From Streptomyces inhibens (GTDB lineage Bacteria; Actinomycetota; Actinomycetes; Streptomycetales; Streptomycetaceae): a DNA stretch of 39,998 nt. This document shows, one piece after another, positions 1 to 7,625 of the stretch. A program made the translations under genes and the position numbers. The stretch spans positions 1-39,998 of the forward strand of contig NZ_QUAC01000198.1 in assembly GCF_003389455.1 (NCBI RefSeq), written 5' to 3'. The notes below the pieces were generated by a model that saw nothing but the letters and a program-made list of their open reading frames with translations, did no database searches and was not told the origin of the DNA. The first letter of the stretch is position 1; the number at the start of each line of letters is the position of its first letter.

Positions 1-59
1 GAGGCCACGGGCGGGGCCGCGGGCGGGAGCGGGCCCGGGGGCGCCGGCGGGCCGCAGCG

Positions 60-503
60 ATGGTGCGGCAGGCGGCGGCGCTTAGTCTGGACGGCATGAG
101 CTCGGAGATGCGGTCGTTGGCGGTCACTGCGATCGTGCAGGCGGATGAGTGCGCGGTCCTGCGCGTCAGCGGGGAACTGGACCTCCGCACCGAGCAGGCC
201 TTTCTCGCCGAGGCACGGTCGGTGGTCTCGGCCGGCCACCGCTTTCTCGTGCTCGATCTGACCGCCCTGCGCTTTTGTGACTCGCGGGGGCTGAGCTGTC
301 TGCTCGCCCTCGAATGGCTGTGCCGGCGCCTGGAGGGCCGGCTGCTGCTGGCCTCGCTCGGTGTGCGGATGCTGCGCCTGCTGGTCGGCACCCAGTCCCT
401 GGGCGTCTTCTCCTGCTACCCCACGGTCGGCCATGCGCTGGCCGCCGTCCCCGACGGCAGCCGCCCGGCCTGGCCGCCCGCGGTGGAGGACCCGTCCGTG
501 TGA
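60..503 (+). CDS. STAS-domain anti-sigma factor antagonist
   Basis: The 147-residue protein is a single STAS domain. A conserved beta strand and loop ending in the motif CDSRGLSCLLAL (about residues 73-84) carries the serine that anti-sigma kinases phosphorylate in SpoIIAA/RsbV-type proteins. By family it would bind an RsbW-like kinase when unphosphorylated and release a sigma factor; SpoIIE/PP2C phosphatases, two of which are intact in this window, reverse the phosphorylation. The ATG at 60 has no clear ribosome site; an in-frame ATG at 96 would remove 12 residues and still leave the whole domain. It ends 9 nt from the convergent sialidase gene, with no room for a separate terminator. The partner kinase is not in view, so which sigma factor is controlled is unknown. 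Confidence 0.85.
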   Translation: MVRQAAALSLDGMSSEMRSLAVTAIVQADECAVLRVSGELDLRTEQAFLAEARSVVSAGHRFLVLDLTALRFCDSRGLSCLLALEWLCRRLEGRLLLASLGVRMLRLLVGTQSLGVFSCYPTVGHALAAVPDGSRPAWPPAVEDPSV

Positions 504-512
504 GGCGCCGGT

Positions 513-1715
513 TCAGCCGGGTGACGGCCGGCCGCCCGGGCAGTTCACCCCCAGCCAGGCATCGTCGAACCGCGCGAAAGTGATCTTCTGGTACGGGCCG
601 GACTCGTAGAGCAGCCCGAAGGTGCCGTCCGTCAGCCGGGTCAGCGTCGAGTAGGCCGCCGCGCCCGGTGCGACGGCCCGGGAGATGGGCCAGCTCTCGC
701 CGTCGTCGCAGGACGCCCGCACGGTGAGGTTCTCGCGCGCGCCGGTGCTCGCCGTATTGCTGAACAGCAGCCAGTGCGACCGGGGCTGGTGCGCCGGCGC
801 TGCCGGGTCGTAGCGCAGGATCGAGGCGTTGTTGGCCGGGTCGATCAGCTCGTCGTCCGGGGCCGGGGCGCTGTAGGACAGTCCACCGTCCCGTGAGTGT
901 GCGACCAGTCGCTTCGTGGTGCTGCTGGTGCGGCTGTTGAGCATGACGCGGCCATCGGCCAGCTCGACGGTCTTGTTCTCGTCCATCAGCGGCCCGACCG
1001 GCGTCCCCATGTGCCAGGTCGCTCCGTGGTCGTCGCTGTACGCACTGGCCGCCCACATGCTGCCGTCGGCCTTGCGGAACGCGTACTGCTGGAGCAGCCG
1101 CCCGCCGGCGAGCTGGCTGCCGGAGCCGGACGAGGCGAAGATGCCGCGCCAGGACGGGTCCTTGAGGTCATGGGTGAGGCGCCGGTGGCGCCAGCTGAGG
1201 CCCCGGTCGTCGGAGTAGCTGTAGTCGGTGTGCAGCACGGTGGTGCTGTCGTGGGCGTTGCCGGCGCCCGCGTTGCCGAACCCGACGCCCTTGGGCGCGT
1301 ACGCATGGAAGAGGAAGACCCGGCCGGTCTTCCGGTCGACCAGCAGGCTCGGGTCGCCCGCGCCCACCCCGCCGTCGTAGTCCACCGCCGCCCGTGGGGC
1401 GCTCCATGTACGCCCCTTGTCGGTGCTCCGACGCACCATCACATCCACATTGCCGGGCAGATCGGCCGCGCTGTCGTTGCGCCGGTCGTACGCCGCGACG
1501 AGGGTGCCGTCCGGCAGCGTGGTCAGCGCCGGGATGCGGTAGGTGTGCGCTCCTTGCCCGGATACCGCCAGATCGGTGGTCTCGTACAGGGCCGGCCGGA
1601 CCGTGGCGCGGAGCGGTACCAGGCGCGGTTCGGCGGCGGGTGCCGCGGGGGCGGACAGCAGGCCGGCGCCGGCGGCGAGCAGGGTGGCCAGCGTGACGGG
1701 ACGGGCGGCTTTCAC
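513..1715 (-). CDS. secreted exo-alpha-sialidase (neuraminidase, BNR/Asp-box repeats)
   Basis: This is a secreted glycosidase of the GH33 six-bladed propeller type, predicted to release terminal sialic acid from glycoconjugates. The N-terminus is a signal peptide (basic VKAAR, a hydrophobic alanine/leucine core, and an APAAPAA cleavage region). The catalytic arginine motif YRIP follows at about residues 59-62. Asp-boxes of the form SxDxGxTW recur: STDKGRTW near 97, then YSDDRGLSW, YSDDHGATW, a degenerate SRDGGLSYS and SCDDGESW. The late motif LLYESG carries a candidate nucleophile tyrosine. I place the start at GTG 1715 because GGAGG (complement of 1721-1725) lies 5 nt upstream and the signal peptide begins there; the longer frame to 1802 runs into the promoter. 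It appears monocistronic. Length (400 aa) is normal for bacterial secreted sialidases. Confidence 0.9.
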   Translation of the reverse strand: MKAARPVTLATLLAAGAGLLSAPAAPAAEPRLVPLRATVRPALYETTDLAVSGQGAHTYRIPALTTLPDGTLVAAYDRRNDSAADLPGNVDVMVRRSTDKGRTWSAPRAAVDYDGGVGAGDPSLLVDRKTGRVFLFHAYAPKGVGFGNAGAGNAHDSTTVLHTDYSYSDDRGLSWRHRRLTHDLKDPSWRGIFASSGSGSQLAGGRLLQQYAFRKADGSMWAASAYSDDHGATWHMGTPVGPLMDENKTVELADGRVMLNSRTSSTTKRLVAHSRDGGLSYSAPAPDDELIDPANNASILRYDPAAPAHQPRSHWLLFSNTASTGARENLTVRASCDDGESWPISRAVAPGAAAYSTLTRLTDGTFGLLYESGPYQKITFARFDDAWLGVNCPGGRPSPG

Positions 1716-1767
1716 CGAGACCTCCAGGGCGGGACGCGGCGCGGAACGCGACGGGCATAACGGAGGG

Positions 1768-1790
1768 ATCGGACATCGGACGTCCTGCGA
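1768..1790 (-). promoter_or_regulatory. operator-like dyad O1 at the sialidase transcription start
   Basis: The core GGACGTCCGATGTCC (minus strand, 1785-1771) is an imperfect palindrome with six of seven base pairs symmetric. It lies just downstream of the -10 box. A near-identical copy occurs at 1932-1953 in the same orientation, which argues that it is a protein-binding site. The regulator is not identified; a GntR-family regulator is plausible for sialic-acid genes but that is inference. Confidence 0.6.
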
Positions 1791-1818
1791 ATCTAAGGTC
1801 ATGGTGAGGGGCCGTCAA
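1790..1818 (-). promoter_or_regulatory. sialidase promoter (-35 and -10)
   Basis: Read on the minus strand, TTGACG (1818-1813) is followed after exactly 17 nt by TAGATT (1795-1790). This is a housekeeping-type promoter pointing at the sialidase gene. The expected transcription start, near 1783, falls inside the operator-like dyad at 1768-1790. That arrangement fits repression by a protein bound at the start site. Confidence 0.6.
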
Positions 1819-1931
1819 CTCCGGGGAAGAAGTGGAGTGATGGGCCGCGTGGGGCCCGTGTGAGCGACGGTGTGAGGGTGGGGGTATGCGTCTTGCGGGG
1901 GCGGTGGCGGGACCCTAGGGGCGAACGCGGC

Positions 1932-1953
1932 ATCGGACATCAGACGTCCTACG
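1932..1953. promoter_or_regulatory. second copy of the sialidase operator (O2)
   Basis: This matches O1 at 20 of 22 positions and has the core GGACATCAGACGTCC. It lies 164 bp upstream of O1. On the plus strand it is preceded by weak promoter-like boxes (TTGCGG 1893-1898, 17 nt, TAGGGG 1916-1921) and followed by GGGGGAG and a GTG at about 1973. No convincing plus-strand gene follows, because the next real gene is the minus-strand LysR gene ending at 2022. O2 may be an auxiliary looping site or the operator of a deleted divergent gene. Confidence 0.5.
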
Positions 1954-2021
1954 CCCCGAGAGGGGGAGCGCAGGTGCCGGGGTCCCGGGGCTGCCGCGGG
2001 GTGACGGCGGCGGGATTCGCC

Positions 2022-3002
2022 TTACGACGCGGCGCCCTCGCGCAGTGCGTCGATCAGCGCCGCCACCGACGGCCGCCGGCACGCGGCAGAGCCGACCGCG
2101 ACCACGATGTGCCGGACGACCGGATCCCGCAGCGGCACGGACGTGATGCCCTCCGAGCGCAGCCGCAGCATCAGCTCCGTCAGCGGCGCGACACCCAGCC
2201 CCGCCCCGACCATCGCCAGCGAGGTGGCGGTGTCGGTCACCTCGTGGACGACCCGCGGTTCGAACCCGGCCCGGCGGCAGGCGGCGCGGACGGCCCGCCC
2301 GTAGTACGAGCCGGGGGCCGGCAGGATCCAGTCGAAGCCGGCGGTGTCGGCAAGCCGCAGCGCTGCGGTCCCCGCCTTCGCGTCGTCCGTCGCCTCATCC
2401 TCTGTCTCCGCGTCGTCCGCCCCCTCTTCCTTCGCCCCCGCGTCGTAGGCGTCCCACGGCGGCTGCCCCGCCGGTACCGCCAGCGAGAACCGTTCGGTGC
2501 ACAGCCGCACCAACTCCACCGTGCCGTCCCGGACCAGCGGCGCGTCCGGATAGTCCAGGCCGAGCGCCAGATCCACCCGGCCGGCGCACACCTCCGTGTA
2601 CGCCTGGTCCACATCCACCTCACGGCTCTCTACCCGCACACCCGGGTGCCGGGCACCGAGGCGGCGCAGGGCCGGCGGCAGCAGCCCGGCGGCCGCCGTA
2701 CCGAAAACCCCCAGCCGCAGCCGCGCGCGGACCTCGCCGTGGGTGCGTTCCAGCGCCGCCACCGCCTCGGCCTGCGCGGCCAGGATCCGCTCCGCATGGG
2801 TGGCGAGGGTGTGCCCGGCGTCCGTCAGCTCCACCCGGCGGCCGGTCCGCCGGACCAGCTCCGTGCCCGTGGCCCGCTCCAGCGCCGCGATGTGCTGGGA
2901 CACCGCGCCCGGTGTGTAGCCGAGGGCCGCGGCCGCCGCGGTCATCGTGCCGCTCCGGGTCAGCTCCAGCAGCGTTTTGAGCTGGACACCTGGCAATTCC
3001 AT
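2022..3002 (-). CDS. LysR-family transcriptional regulator
   Basis: This is a 326-residue LysR regulator. The N-terminal winged helix-turn-helix (about residues 5-65) contains the family pattern TMTAAAAALGYTPGAVSQHIAALE and TGRRVELTDAGHTL. The rest is a periplasmic-binding-protein-like effector domain. It is divergent from the amine oxidase/HglS/ALDH operon starting at 3237, the classic arrangement for a LysR activator that senses the pathway substrate. An unusual acidic insert (roughly residues 190-212, rich in Asp and Glu, such as DDAETEDEATDDA) interrupts the effector domain and is probably a surface loop. The ATG at 3002 has only a weak ribosome site. A direct inducer cannot be read from sequence; lysine, pipecolate or 2-aminoadipate would fit the neighbours. 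Confidence 0.9.
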   Translation of the reverse strand: MELPGVQLKTLLELTRSGTMTAAAAALGYTPGAVSQHIAALERATGTELVRRTGRRVELTDAGHTLATHAERILAAQAEAVAALERTHGEVRARLRLGVFGTAAAGLLPPALRRLGARHPGVRVESREVDVDQAYTEVCAGRVDLALGLDYPDAPLVRDGTVELVRLCTERFSLAVPAGQPPWDAYDAGAKEEGADDAETEDEATDDAKAGTAALRLADTAGFDWILPAPGSYYGRAVRAACRRAGFEPRVVHEVTDTATSLAMVGAGLGVAPLTELMLRLRSEGITSVPLRDPVVRHIVVAVGSAACRRPSVAALIDALREGAAS

Positions 3003-3078
3003 GGCGGCACCCTACCCACGGGCTCCGGGACGCCCGGCGCCACGAGGTGTGCCGCCTTGCGAAACCCCTCTACTCACA

Positions 3079-3094
3079 GAACTCTTAAGAGATC
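3079..3094. promoter_or_regulatory. palindromic operator candidate between LysR gene and catabolic operon
   Basis: The sequence contains the perfect 10-bp palindrome CTCTTAAGAG (3082-3091), extended by matching GA and TC flanks after one mismatch. It is followed by a 7-bp inverted repeat, CGCGTCC (3094-3100) and GGACGCG (3114-3120). It lies in the 234-nt divergent intergenic region where a LysR protein would bind. Assignment to this LysR is inference. Confidence 0.4.
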
Positions 3095-3236
3095 GCGTCC
3101 AGCAACTGTGCATGGACGCGGCACGGTCCGCCCGTCACCATCTGAACCACCGGTGGCCGACCCGCCACCCGCTCCGGCACCTCCGACATCCCACATCCCA
3201 CTCCGTCCGGAACAAGAAGACGGGAAGGCGGCCCGG

Positions 3237-4424
3237 ATGGCTTCCACCACGGCTTCGGCCGATGCCCCTGTCCCCGTCCCCGAGCAGGCCGACGTCGTGA
3301 TTATCGGCGGCGGTGTCATCGGGGCGAGCATCGCGTTCCACCTGGCCGAAGCGGGCGTCGCCCGGGTGCTCCTGCTGGAGCGCGACCGGCCGGCGTCCGG
3401 CTCGTCCGGCAAACCCATCGGCGGCGTCCGCGCCCAGTTCTCCGACCCGCTCAACATCCGGCTCGGCCTGCGCAGCCTGGACGCCTGGCGGGACTTCGTC
3501 CGCCGGCCCGGCGCCGACATCGGACTGGAGAACGTCGGCTATCTCTTCCTCCTCGGCAACGACAGCGAACTGGCCACCTTCACCGAGGGGGTTGAGGTCC
3601 AGAACGCATACGGCGTACCCAGCCGCATCATCACCCCGCGCGCCGCCCAGGACCTGTGCCCGTACGTCGACCCGAGCGGCATCGTCGCCGCCGCCTTCTC
3701 ACCCACCGACGGCTATGCGCTGCCCAGGTCCGCGGTGGCCGGCTATCTGCGCGCGGCCCGCCGGCTCGGCGTGACCGTCCGCACCCGCTGCCCGGTCACC
3801 GCCATCGACACCGCCGACGGCACACTCCAGGCGGTCCGCACCCCGCACGGCACCGTGCGCACCCACACCGTCATCTGCTGCGCGGGCGCCTGGTCCGGCG
3901 CCCTCGGCGCGATGGCGGGCGTCGAACTCCCCGTCACGCCGCTGCGCCGGCAGATCGCCTTCACCGGACCACTGCGCCCCGCCCCGCCCCGCATCCCCTT
4001 CACCCTCGACTACGACTCCACCCTCTACTTCCACAACGACGCCGCCGAAGGCCTCCTCATGGGCCTGTCCGACCCCCGCCAACAGCCCGGATTCCAGCGG
4101 GAGTTCAGCCGGGAATGGCTGGATCCGTTCCGTACCGCGGCCGCCCGCCGCGCACCGGCACTCGCCCGCCTCCCGGTCGTCGACGGCTGGGCCGGCCTCT
4201 ACGAGATGACCCCCGACCGCAATGCGCTGATCGGCGAGGCCCGGAACGTCGGCCGCTTCCTGTACGCCACCGGCTTCTCCGGCCACGGCTTTCTGCAGGC
4301 CCCCGCGGTGGGGGAGCTGGTCCGCGACCTCTACCTGGGCCGGGAGCCGTTCCTCGATATCGCCCCGCTCGCCGCCACCCGCTTCGACGGCCGCGCCGTC
4401 CGCCCCGAGGCCCACATCATCTGA
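3237..4424 (+). CDS. FAD-dependent amine oxidase (DAO / sarcosine-oxidase family), candidate L-pipecolate oxidase
   Basis: This is a 395-residue flavoprotein of the D-amino acid/sarcosine oxidase family. The dinucleotide-binding motif is at residues 21-29 (VIIGGGVIG), followed by LLERDRPASGSSG. A C-terminal FAD-contact segment, GLYEMTPDRNALIGE, precedes YATGFSGHGFLQAPAVGEL, typical of the family. I use the ATG at 3237, preceded by GGGAAGG; the open frame upstream is antisense to the LysR gene. It is first in an operon with a DUF1338/HglS-type enzyme and an ALDH7-type dehydrogenase. In Pseudomonas the corresponding step (AmaA) oxidises L-pipecolate to piperideine-6-carboxylate. The substrate here is inferred from those neighbours; another secondary amine or amino acid is possible. 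Confidence 0.85.
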   Translation: MASTTASADAPVPVPEQADVVIIGGGVIGASIAFHLAEAGVARVLLLERDRPASGSSGKPIGGVRAQFSDPLNIRLGLRSLDAWRDFVRRPGADIGLENVGYLFLLGNDSELATFTEGVEVQNAYGVPSRIITPRAAQDLCPYVDPSGIVAAAFSPTDGYALPRSAVAGYLRAARRLGVTVRTRCPVTAIDTADGTLQAVRTPHGTVRTHTVICCAGAWSGALGAMAGVELPVTPLRRQIAFTGPLRPAPPRIPFTLDYDSTLYFHNDAAEGLLMGLSDPRQQPGFQREFSREWLDPFRTAAARRAPALARLPVVDGWAGLYEMTPDRNALIGEARNVGRFLYATGFSGHGFLQAPAVGELVRDLYLGREPFLDIAPLAATRFDGRAVRPEAHII

Positions 4425-4462
4425 CCCCTCCTGCCCCCAGCCCCTCGTCCCGGGAGTTCCGA

Positions 4463-5923
4463 ATGGTCCCCACCTGGCAACTGCGCGCCGCGTTCGCCCG
4501 TCGGCTGTCCGACATGTACGGCACCGAAGTCCCCGCGTACACCACGCTGCTGGAGGTGGCCGGGCAGGTCAACGACGAGGTCGCGGCCCGGGACCCGGAT
4601 GCCGGCCGGTTCGGCAGCATCGCCCGGGTCACCGCGGAACGCCACGGCGCGATCCGCGTCGGCACACCCGAGGAACTCCGCCAGGCCGCCCAGATCTTCG
4701 CCGCCCTCGGCATGCATCCGGTGGGCTTCTACGACCTGCGCGACGGCGACGAGGGCGCCGTACCCGTCGTCTCCACCGCCTTCCGGCCCACCGACCCCGA
4801 CGAACTGGACCGCAACCCCTTCCGCGTCTTCACCTCGCTGCTCACCACCTCCGACCGCCGCTTCTTCGACGCCGGCCTGGAATCCCGGCTCGACGCCTTC
4901 CTCGCCCGCCGGCAGCTCTTCCCGCCGGAACTGCTCGCCCTCGCCGAGCGCGCCGAGGAGCAGGCCGGGCTCCCCGAGTCTGAGGCCGAACGTTTCCTCG
5001 CCCTCGCGGTCGCCGCGTTCGAACTGTCCCCGGAACCCGTCGACCGCGCCTGGTACACCGAGTTGGAGCGGGTCTCCGCGGTCGCCGCCGACATCGGCGG
5101 GGTGGCGGCCACCCACATCAACCACCTCACCCCGCGCGTCCTGGACATCGACGCCCTCTACCGGCGCATGGAGGAGCGCGGTATCACCATGATCGACCGG
5201 ATCCAGGGGCCACCACGCTGGGCCGGGCCCGATGTGCTGCTGCGTCAGACCTCCTTCCGGGCCCTGGCCGAGCCACGCAAGTTCCGCGAGCCCGACGGCA
5301 GCGTCACCGGCGGATCGCTACGGGTCCGGTTCGGCGAGGTCGAGGCGCGCGGTATCGCCCTGACCCGCGCGGGCCGGGCCCGTTACGACGGCCTGATGGC
5401 GGAGACCGACCGCCTGACGGGGCTGCGCCCCGACACCGACCGGCAGGAGGTCGCCCGCTCCCTGTGGCAGCGGGGCTTCCCCGGCACCGAACACCAACTC
5501 GCCGTGGAACACCAGGCGTTCTTCACCTACCGCCCGGTGACCGGACGGCCCCGGGACGGACGCCGCCCGCCCGCCGACCTCACCGGCCTGCTCACCCACG
5601 GCTGGCTCACCGCCCACCCCATCGTCTACGAGGACTTCCTGCCCCGCTCCGCCGCCGGCATCTTCCGGTCCAACCTGACCGAGGACGGCACCCGCGACAC
5701 GGAGCTGGCGGGCACTCCCTTCGACGCACACCGCCTCTCCGAAGCGATCGGCCGGCCGGTGCTCGACCCGTTCGGGCTCTACGCGGAACAGCAGGACCGC
5801 TCGCTGCGGCAGGCGCTGTTCACGCTCGGGGCGTGCGCGGCGCTGCGGGCTCTGGACGACGGCGAACTGGTCGCCACCGATCAGGACAGCGGTGATCCGG
5901 ACGCCGGAGCCCCGGCCCTCTGA
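4463..5923 (+). CDS. hglS: 2-oxoadipate dioxygenase/decarboxylase (DUF1338, HglS/YdcJ family)
   Basis: The 486-residue protein has the length and landmarks of the DUF1338 family. HglS members are iron(II) enzymes that convert 2-oxoadipate to D-2-hydroxyglutarate in lysine catabolism. Visible candidate active-site segments are ERHGAIRVGTPEE (His61, Arg65), GVAATHINHLTPRVLD (His218/His221) and RVRFGEVEARGI (Glu292/Glu294). These match the expected order of two His and one Glu metal ligands with a nearby substrate arginine. The ATG at 4463 has GGGAG 6 nt upstream and follows the amine oxidase by 38 nt. Its place between an amine oxidase and a P6C-type dehydrogenase supports a 2-oxoadipate role. 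The intervening aminotransferase (2-aminoadipate to 2-oxoadipate) is not in the window. Family assignment is firm; the exact substrate is inferred. Confidence 0.85.
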   Translation: MVPTWQLRAAFARRLSDMYGTEVPAYTTLLEVAGQVNDEVAARDPDAGRFGSIARVTAERHGAIRVGTPEELRQAAQIFAALGMHPVGFYDLRDGDEGAVPVVSTAFRPTDPDELDRNPFRVFTSLLTTSDRRFFDAGLESRLDAFLARRQLFPPELLALAERAEEQAGLPESEAERFLALAVAAFELSPEPVDRAWYTELERVSAVAADIGGVAATHINHLTPRVLDIDALYRRMEERGITMIDRIQGPPRWAGPDVLLRQTSFRALAEPRKFREPDGSVTGGSLRVRFGEVEARGIALTRAGRARYDGLMAETDRLTGLRPDTDRQEVARSLWQRGFPGTEHQLAVEHQAFFTYRPVTGRPRDGRRPPADLTGLLTHGWLTAHPIVYEDFLPRSAAGIFRSNLTEDGTRDTELAGTPFDAHRLSEAIGRPVLDPFGLYAEQQDRSLRQALFTLGACAALRALDDGELVATDQDSGDPDAGAPAL

Positions 5924-5951
5924 CCACCTGCCCTTGGCCGCCCTGAAAGCC

Positions 5952-5985
5952 CTGACCGCCCTGCCGGCCTGACCGCCCTGCCGGC
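5952..5985 (+). repeat. 17-bp tandem duplication in the operon spacer
   Basis: CTGACCGCCCTGCCGGC occurs twice head-to-tail (5952-5968 and 5969-5985) in the 94-nt spacer between the HglS-type gene and the aldehyde dehydrogenase. No dyad suggests a terminator, so it is probably a replication-slippage product. Confidence 0.7.
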
Positions 5986-6017
5986 CCGTTCATCCGGATC
6001 TCCCAAGGAGCCCCAAC

Positions 6018-7586
6018 ATGCCCGCGACCCCCGCCGCCGGTCCCCGCCTCCCCGACACCGCCACCCTGCGCGCCCGCGCGGCAACCGCCCTCCGCCGCTG
6101 CGGTATCGACCTCGAGGCCCACACCGCGCCGCCGGCACACGAAGGCGACACCCTCCCCGCCCGTACCCCGCTCACCGGCGGCACCCTCGCCCACCTCCCC
6201 GCCACCACCCCCGAGCAGGCCGACGCGGCCATCGCCGAGGCGCACCGTACGTTCCAGGAGTGGCGCACCGTGCCCGCCCCACGGCGTGGCGCGCTGGTCA
6301 AGCGGCTCGGTGAACTCCTCACCGCGCACCGCGAAGAGCTCGCCGACCTCGTCACGATCGAGGCGGGCAAGATCCGCTCCGAGGCGCTCGGCGAGGTGCA
6401 GGAGATGATCGACATCTGCGACTTCGCCGTGGGCCTCTCCCGGCAGCTCTACGGCCGCACCATCGCCGGCGAACGGCCGGGCCACCGGCTCTCCGAGAGC
6501 TGGCACCCGCTCGGCGTGGTCGGCGTCATCTCCGCCTTCAACTTCCCGGTCGCCGTCTGGTCCTGGAACACCGCCGTCGCCCTGGTCTGCGGCGACACCG
6601 TCGTATGGAAGCCGTCCGAGCTGACCCCGCTCACCGCCCTCGCCTGTGACGGGCTGCTGGCCCGGGCGGCCGCCGAGGTGGGCGCGCCCGCCGGGGTGCA
6701 CCGGCTGCTCCTCGGGGCGCGGGCGTGCGGTGAGCGGCTGGTCGACGATCCGCGGGTGGCGCTCGTCAGCGCGACCGGATCGGTACGGATGGGGCAGCTG
6801 GTCGCCCCTCGGGTCGCCGCCCGTTTCGGCCGCTGTCTGCTCGAACTCGGCGGCAACAACGCCGCCGTTGTCACCCCCTCCGCGGACCTCGACCTCGCCG
6901 TCCGCGGCATCGTCTTCTCCGCCGCCGGCACCGCGGGCCAGCGCTGTACGACGCTGCGCCGGCTGATCGTCCACGAGGATGTCGCCGACGGCCTCGTGGA
7001 GCGCATCGTGCAGGCGTACGGCCAACTGCCGCTGGGCGACCCGTTCGACGCGTCGACGCTCGTCGGCCCGCTCATCAGCACCGCCGCCCATACGGCGATG
7101 TCCGATGCGCTGGCCGCCGCGCAGCAGGCCGGCGGCAAGCTGCTGACCGGCGGCGAGCGGTGCTACGAGGCACAGGCGCCGGACGCCGCCTATGTCCGGC
7201 CGGCGATCGTCCGGATGCCGGAGCAGACCGAGATCGTCCGCACCGAGACCTTCGCCCCCGTCCTCTACGTCCTGACCTACCGCACCCTCGACGAGGCCAT
7301 CGCCCTGCACAACGGCGTCCCGCAGGGCCTGTCGTCCAGCATCTTCACCCGCGACCAGCGCGAGGCCGAGCGGTTCCTGGCCGCCGACGGGTCCGACTGC
7401 GGGATCGCCAACGTCAACATCGGCACGTCAGGGGCGGAGATCGGGGGTGCGTTCGGCGGCGAGAAGGAGACCGGCGGCGGCCGCGAGTCCGGCTCCGACG
7501 CCTGGCGTGCCTATATGCGCCGGGCCACCAACACCGTCAACTACTCCGCGGATCTCCCGCTCGCCCAGGGCGTCAACTTCCTCTGA
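6018..7586 (+). CDS. amaB: aldehyde dehydrogenase, ALDH7 / piperideine-6-carboxylate (2-aminoadipate semialdehyde) dehydrogenase type
   Basis: This is a 522-residue NAD(P)-dependent aldehyde dehydrogenase. Catalytic residues are visible: Asn175 in AFNFPVAVW, Lys198 in WKPSELTP, Glu276 in LLELGGNNA and Cys310 in AGQRCTT. The late signature EIGGAFGGEKETGGGRESGSDAW is characteristic of the antiquitin/AmaB/Pcd branch, which oxidises 2-aminoadipate 6-semialdehyde to 2-aminoadipate. The ATG at 6018 is preceded by AAGGAG. As the last gene of the LysR-linked operon it would act between the amine oxidase and the 2-oxoadipate enzyme. In beta-lactam-producing streptomycetes the same reaction (pcd) supplies 2-aminoadipate, but no beta-lactam genes are seen here, so a catabolic role is more likely. 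Confidence 0.85.
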   Translation: MPATPAAGPRLPDTATLRARAATALRRCGIDLEAHTAPPAHEGDTLPARTPLTGGTLAHLPATTPEQADAAIAEAHRTFQEWRTVPAPRRGALVKRLGELLTAHREELADLVTIEAGKIRSEALGEVQEMIDICDFAVGLSRQLYGRTIAGERPGHRLSESWHPLGVVGVISAFNFPVAVWSWNTAVALVCGDTVVWKPSELTPLTALACDGLLARAAAEVGAPAGVHRLLLGARACGERLVDDPRVALVSATGSVRMGQLVAPRVAARFGRCLLELGGNNAAVVTPSADLDLAVRGIVFSAAGTAGQRCTTLRRLIVHEDVADGLVERIVQAYGQLPLGDPFDASTLVGPLISTAAHTAMSDALAAAQQAGGKLLTGGERCYEAQAPDAAYVRPAIVRMPEQTEIVRTETFAPVLYVLTYRTLDEAIALHNGVPQGLSSSIFTRDQREAERFLAADGSDCGIANVNIGTSGAEIGGAFGGEKETGGGRESGSDAWRAYMRRATNTVNYSADLPLAQGVNFL

Positions 7587-7598
7587 ACGCCCGCCGAC

Positions 7599-7625
7599 GG
7601 GCCGGGCCGCTACTCGGCCCGGCCC
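7599..7625. terminator. bidirectional hairpin between convergent genes
   Basis: GGGCCGGGCCG (7599-7609) and CGGCCCGGCCC (7615-7625) form a perfect 11-bp stem around a 5-nt loop. It lies where the aldehyde dehydrogenase (ending 7586) and the minus-strand gene ending at 7610 converge, and overlaps the last codons of the latter. There is no U-tract, as is usual in Streptomyces. Confidence 0.75.

Larger units (their letters stand above)
1716..2021. other. sialidase upstream intergenic region
   Basis: This 306-nt stretch holds the sialidase promoter, both operator copies and a possible orphan plus-strand translation start (GTG near 1973). The open frame that crosses it on the plus strand continues antisense through the LysR gene and has no protein-like composition, so I do not call it a gene. 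Confidence 0.5.

Noticed and set aside
1860..3236. Long plus-strand open frame leading into the amine oxidase
   Set aside because: It is antisense to the well-supported LysR gene, is arginine/proline-rich without family motifs, and only fuses with the oxidase because no stop intervenes. The oxidase has its own ATG and ribosome site at 3237.
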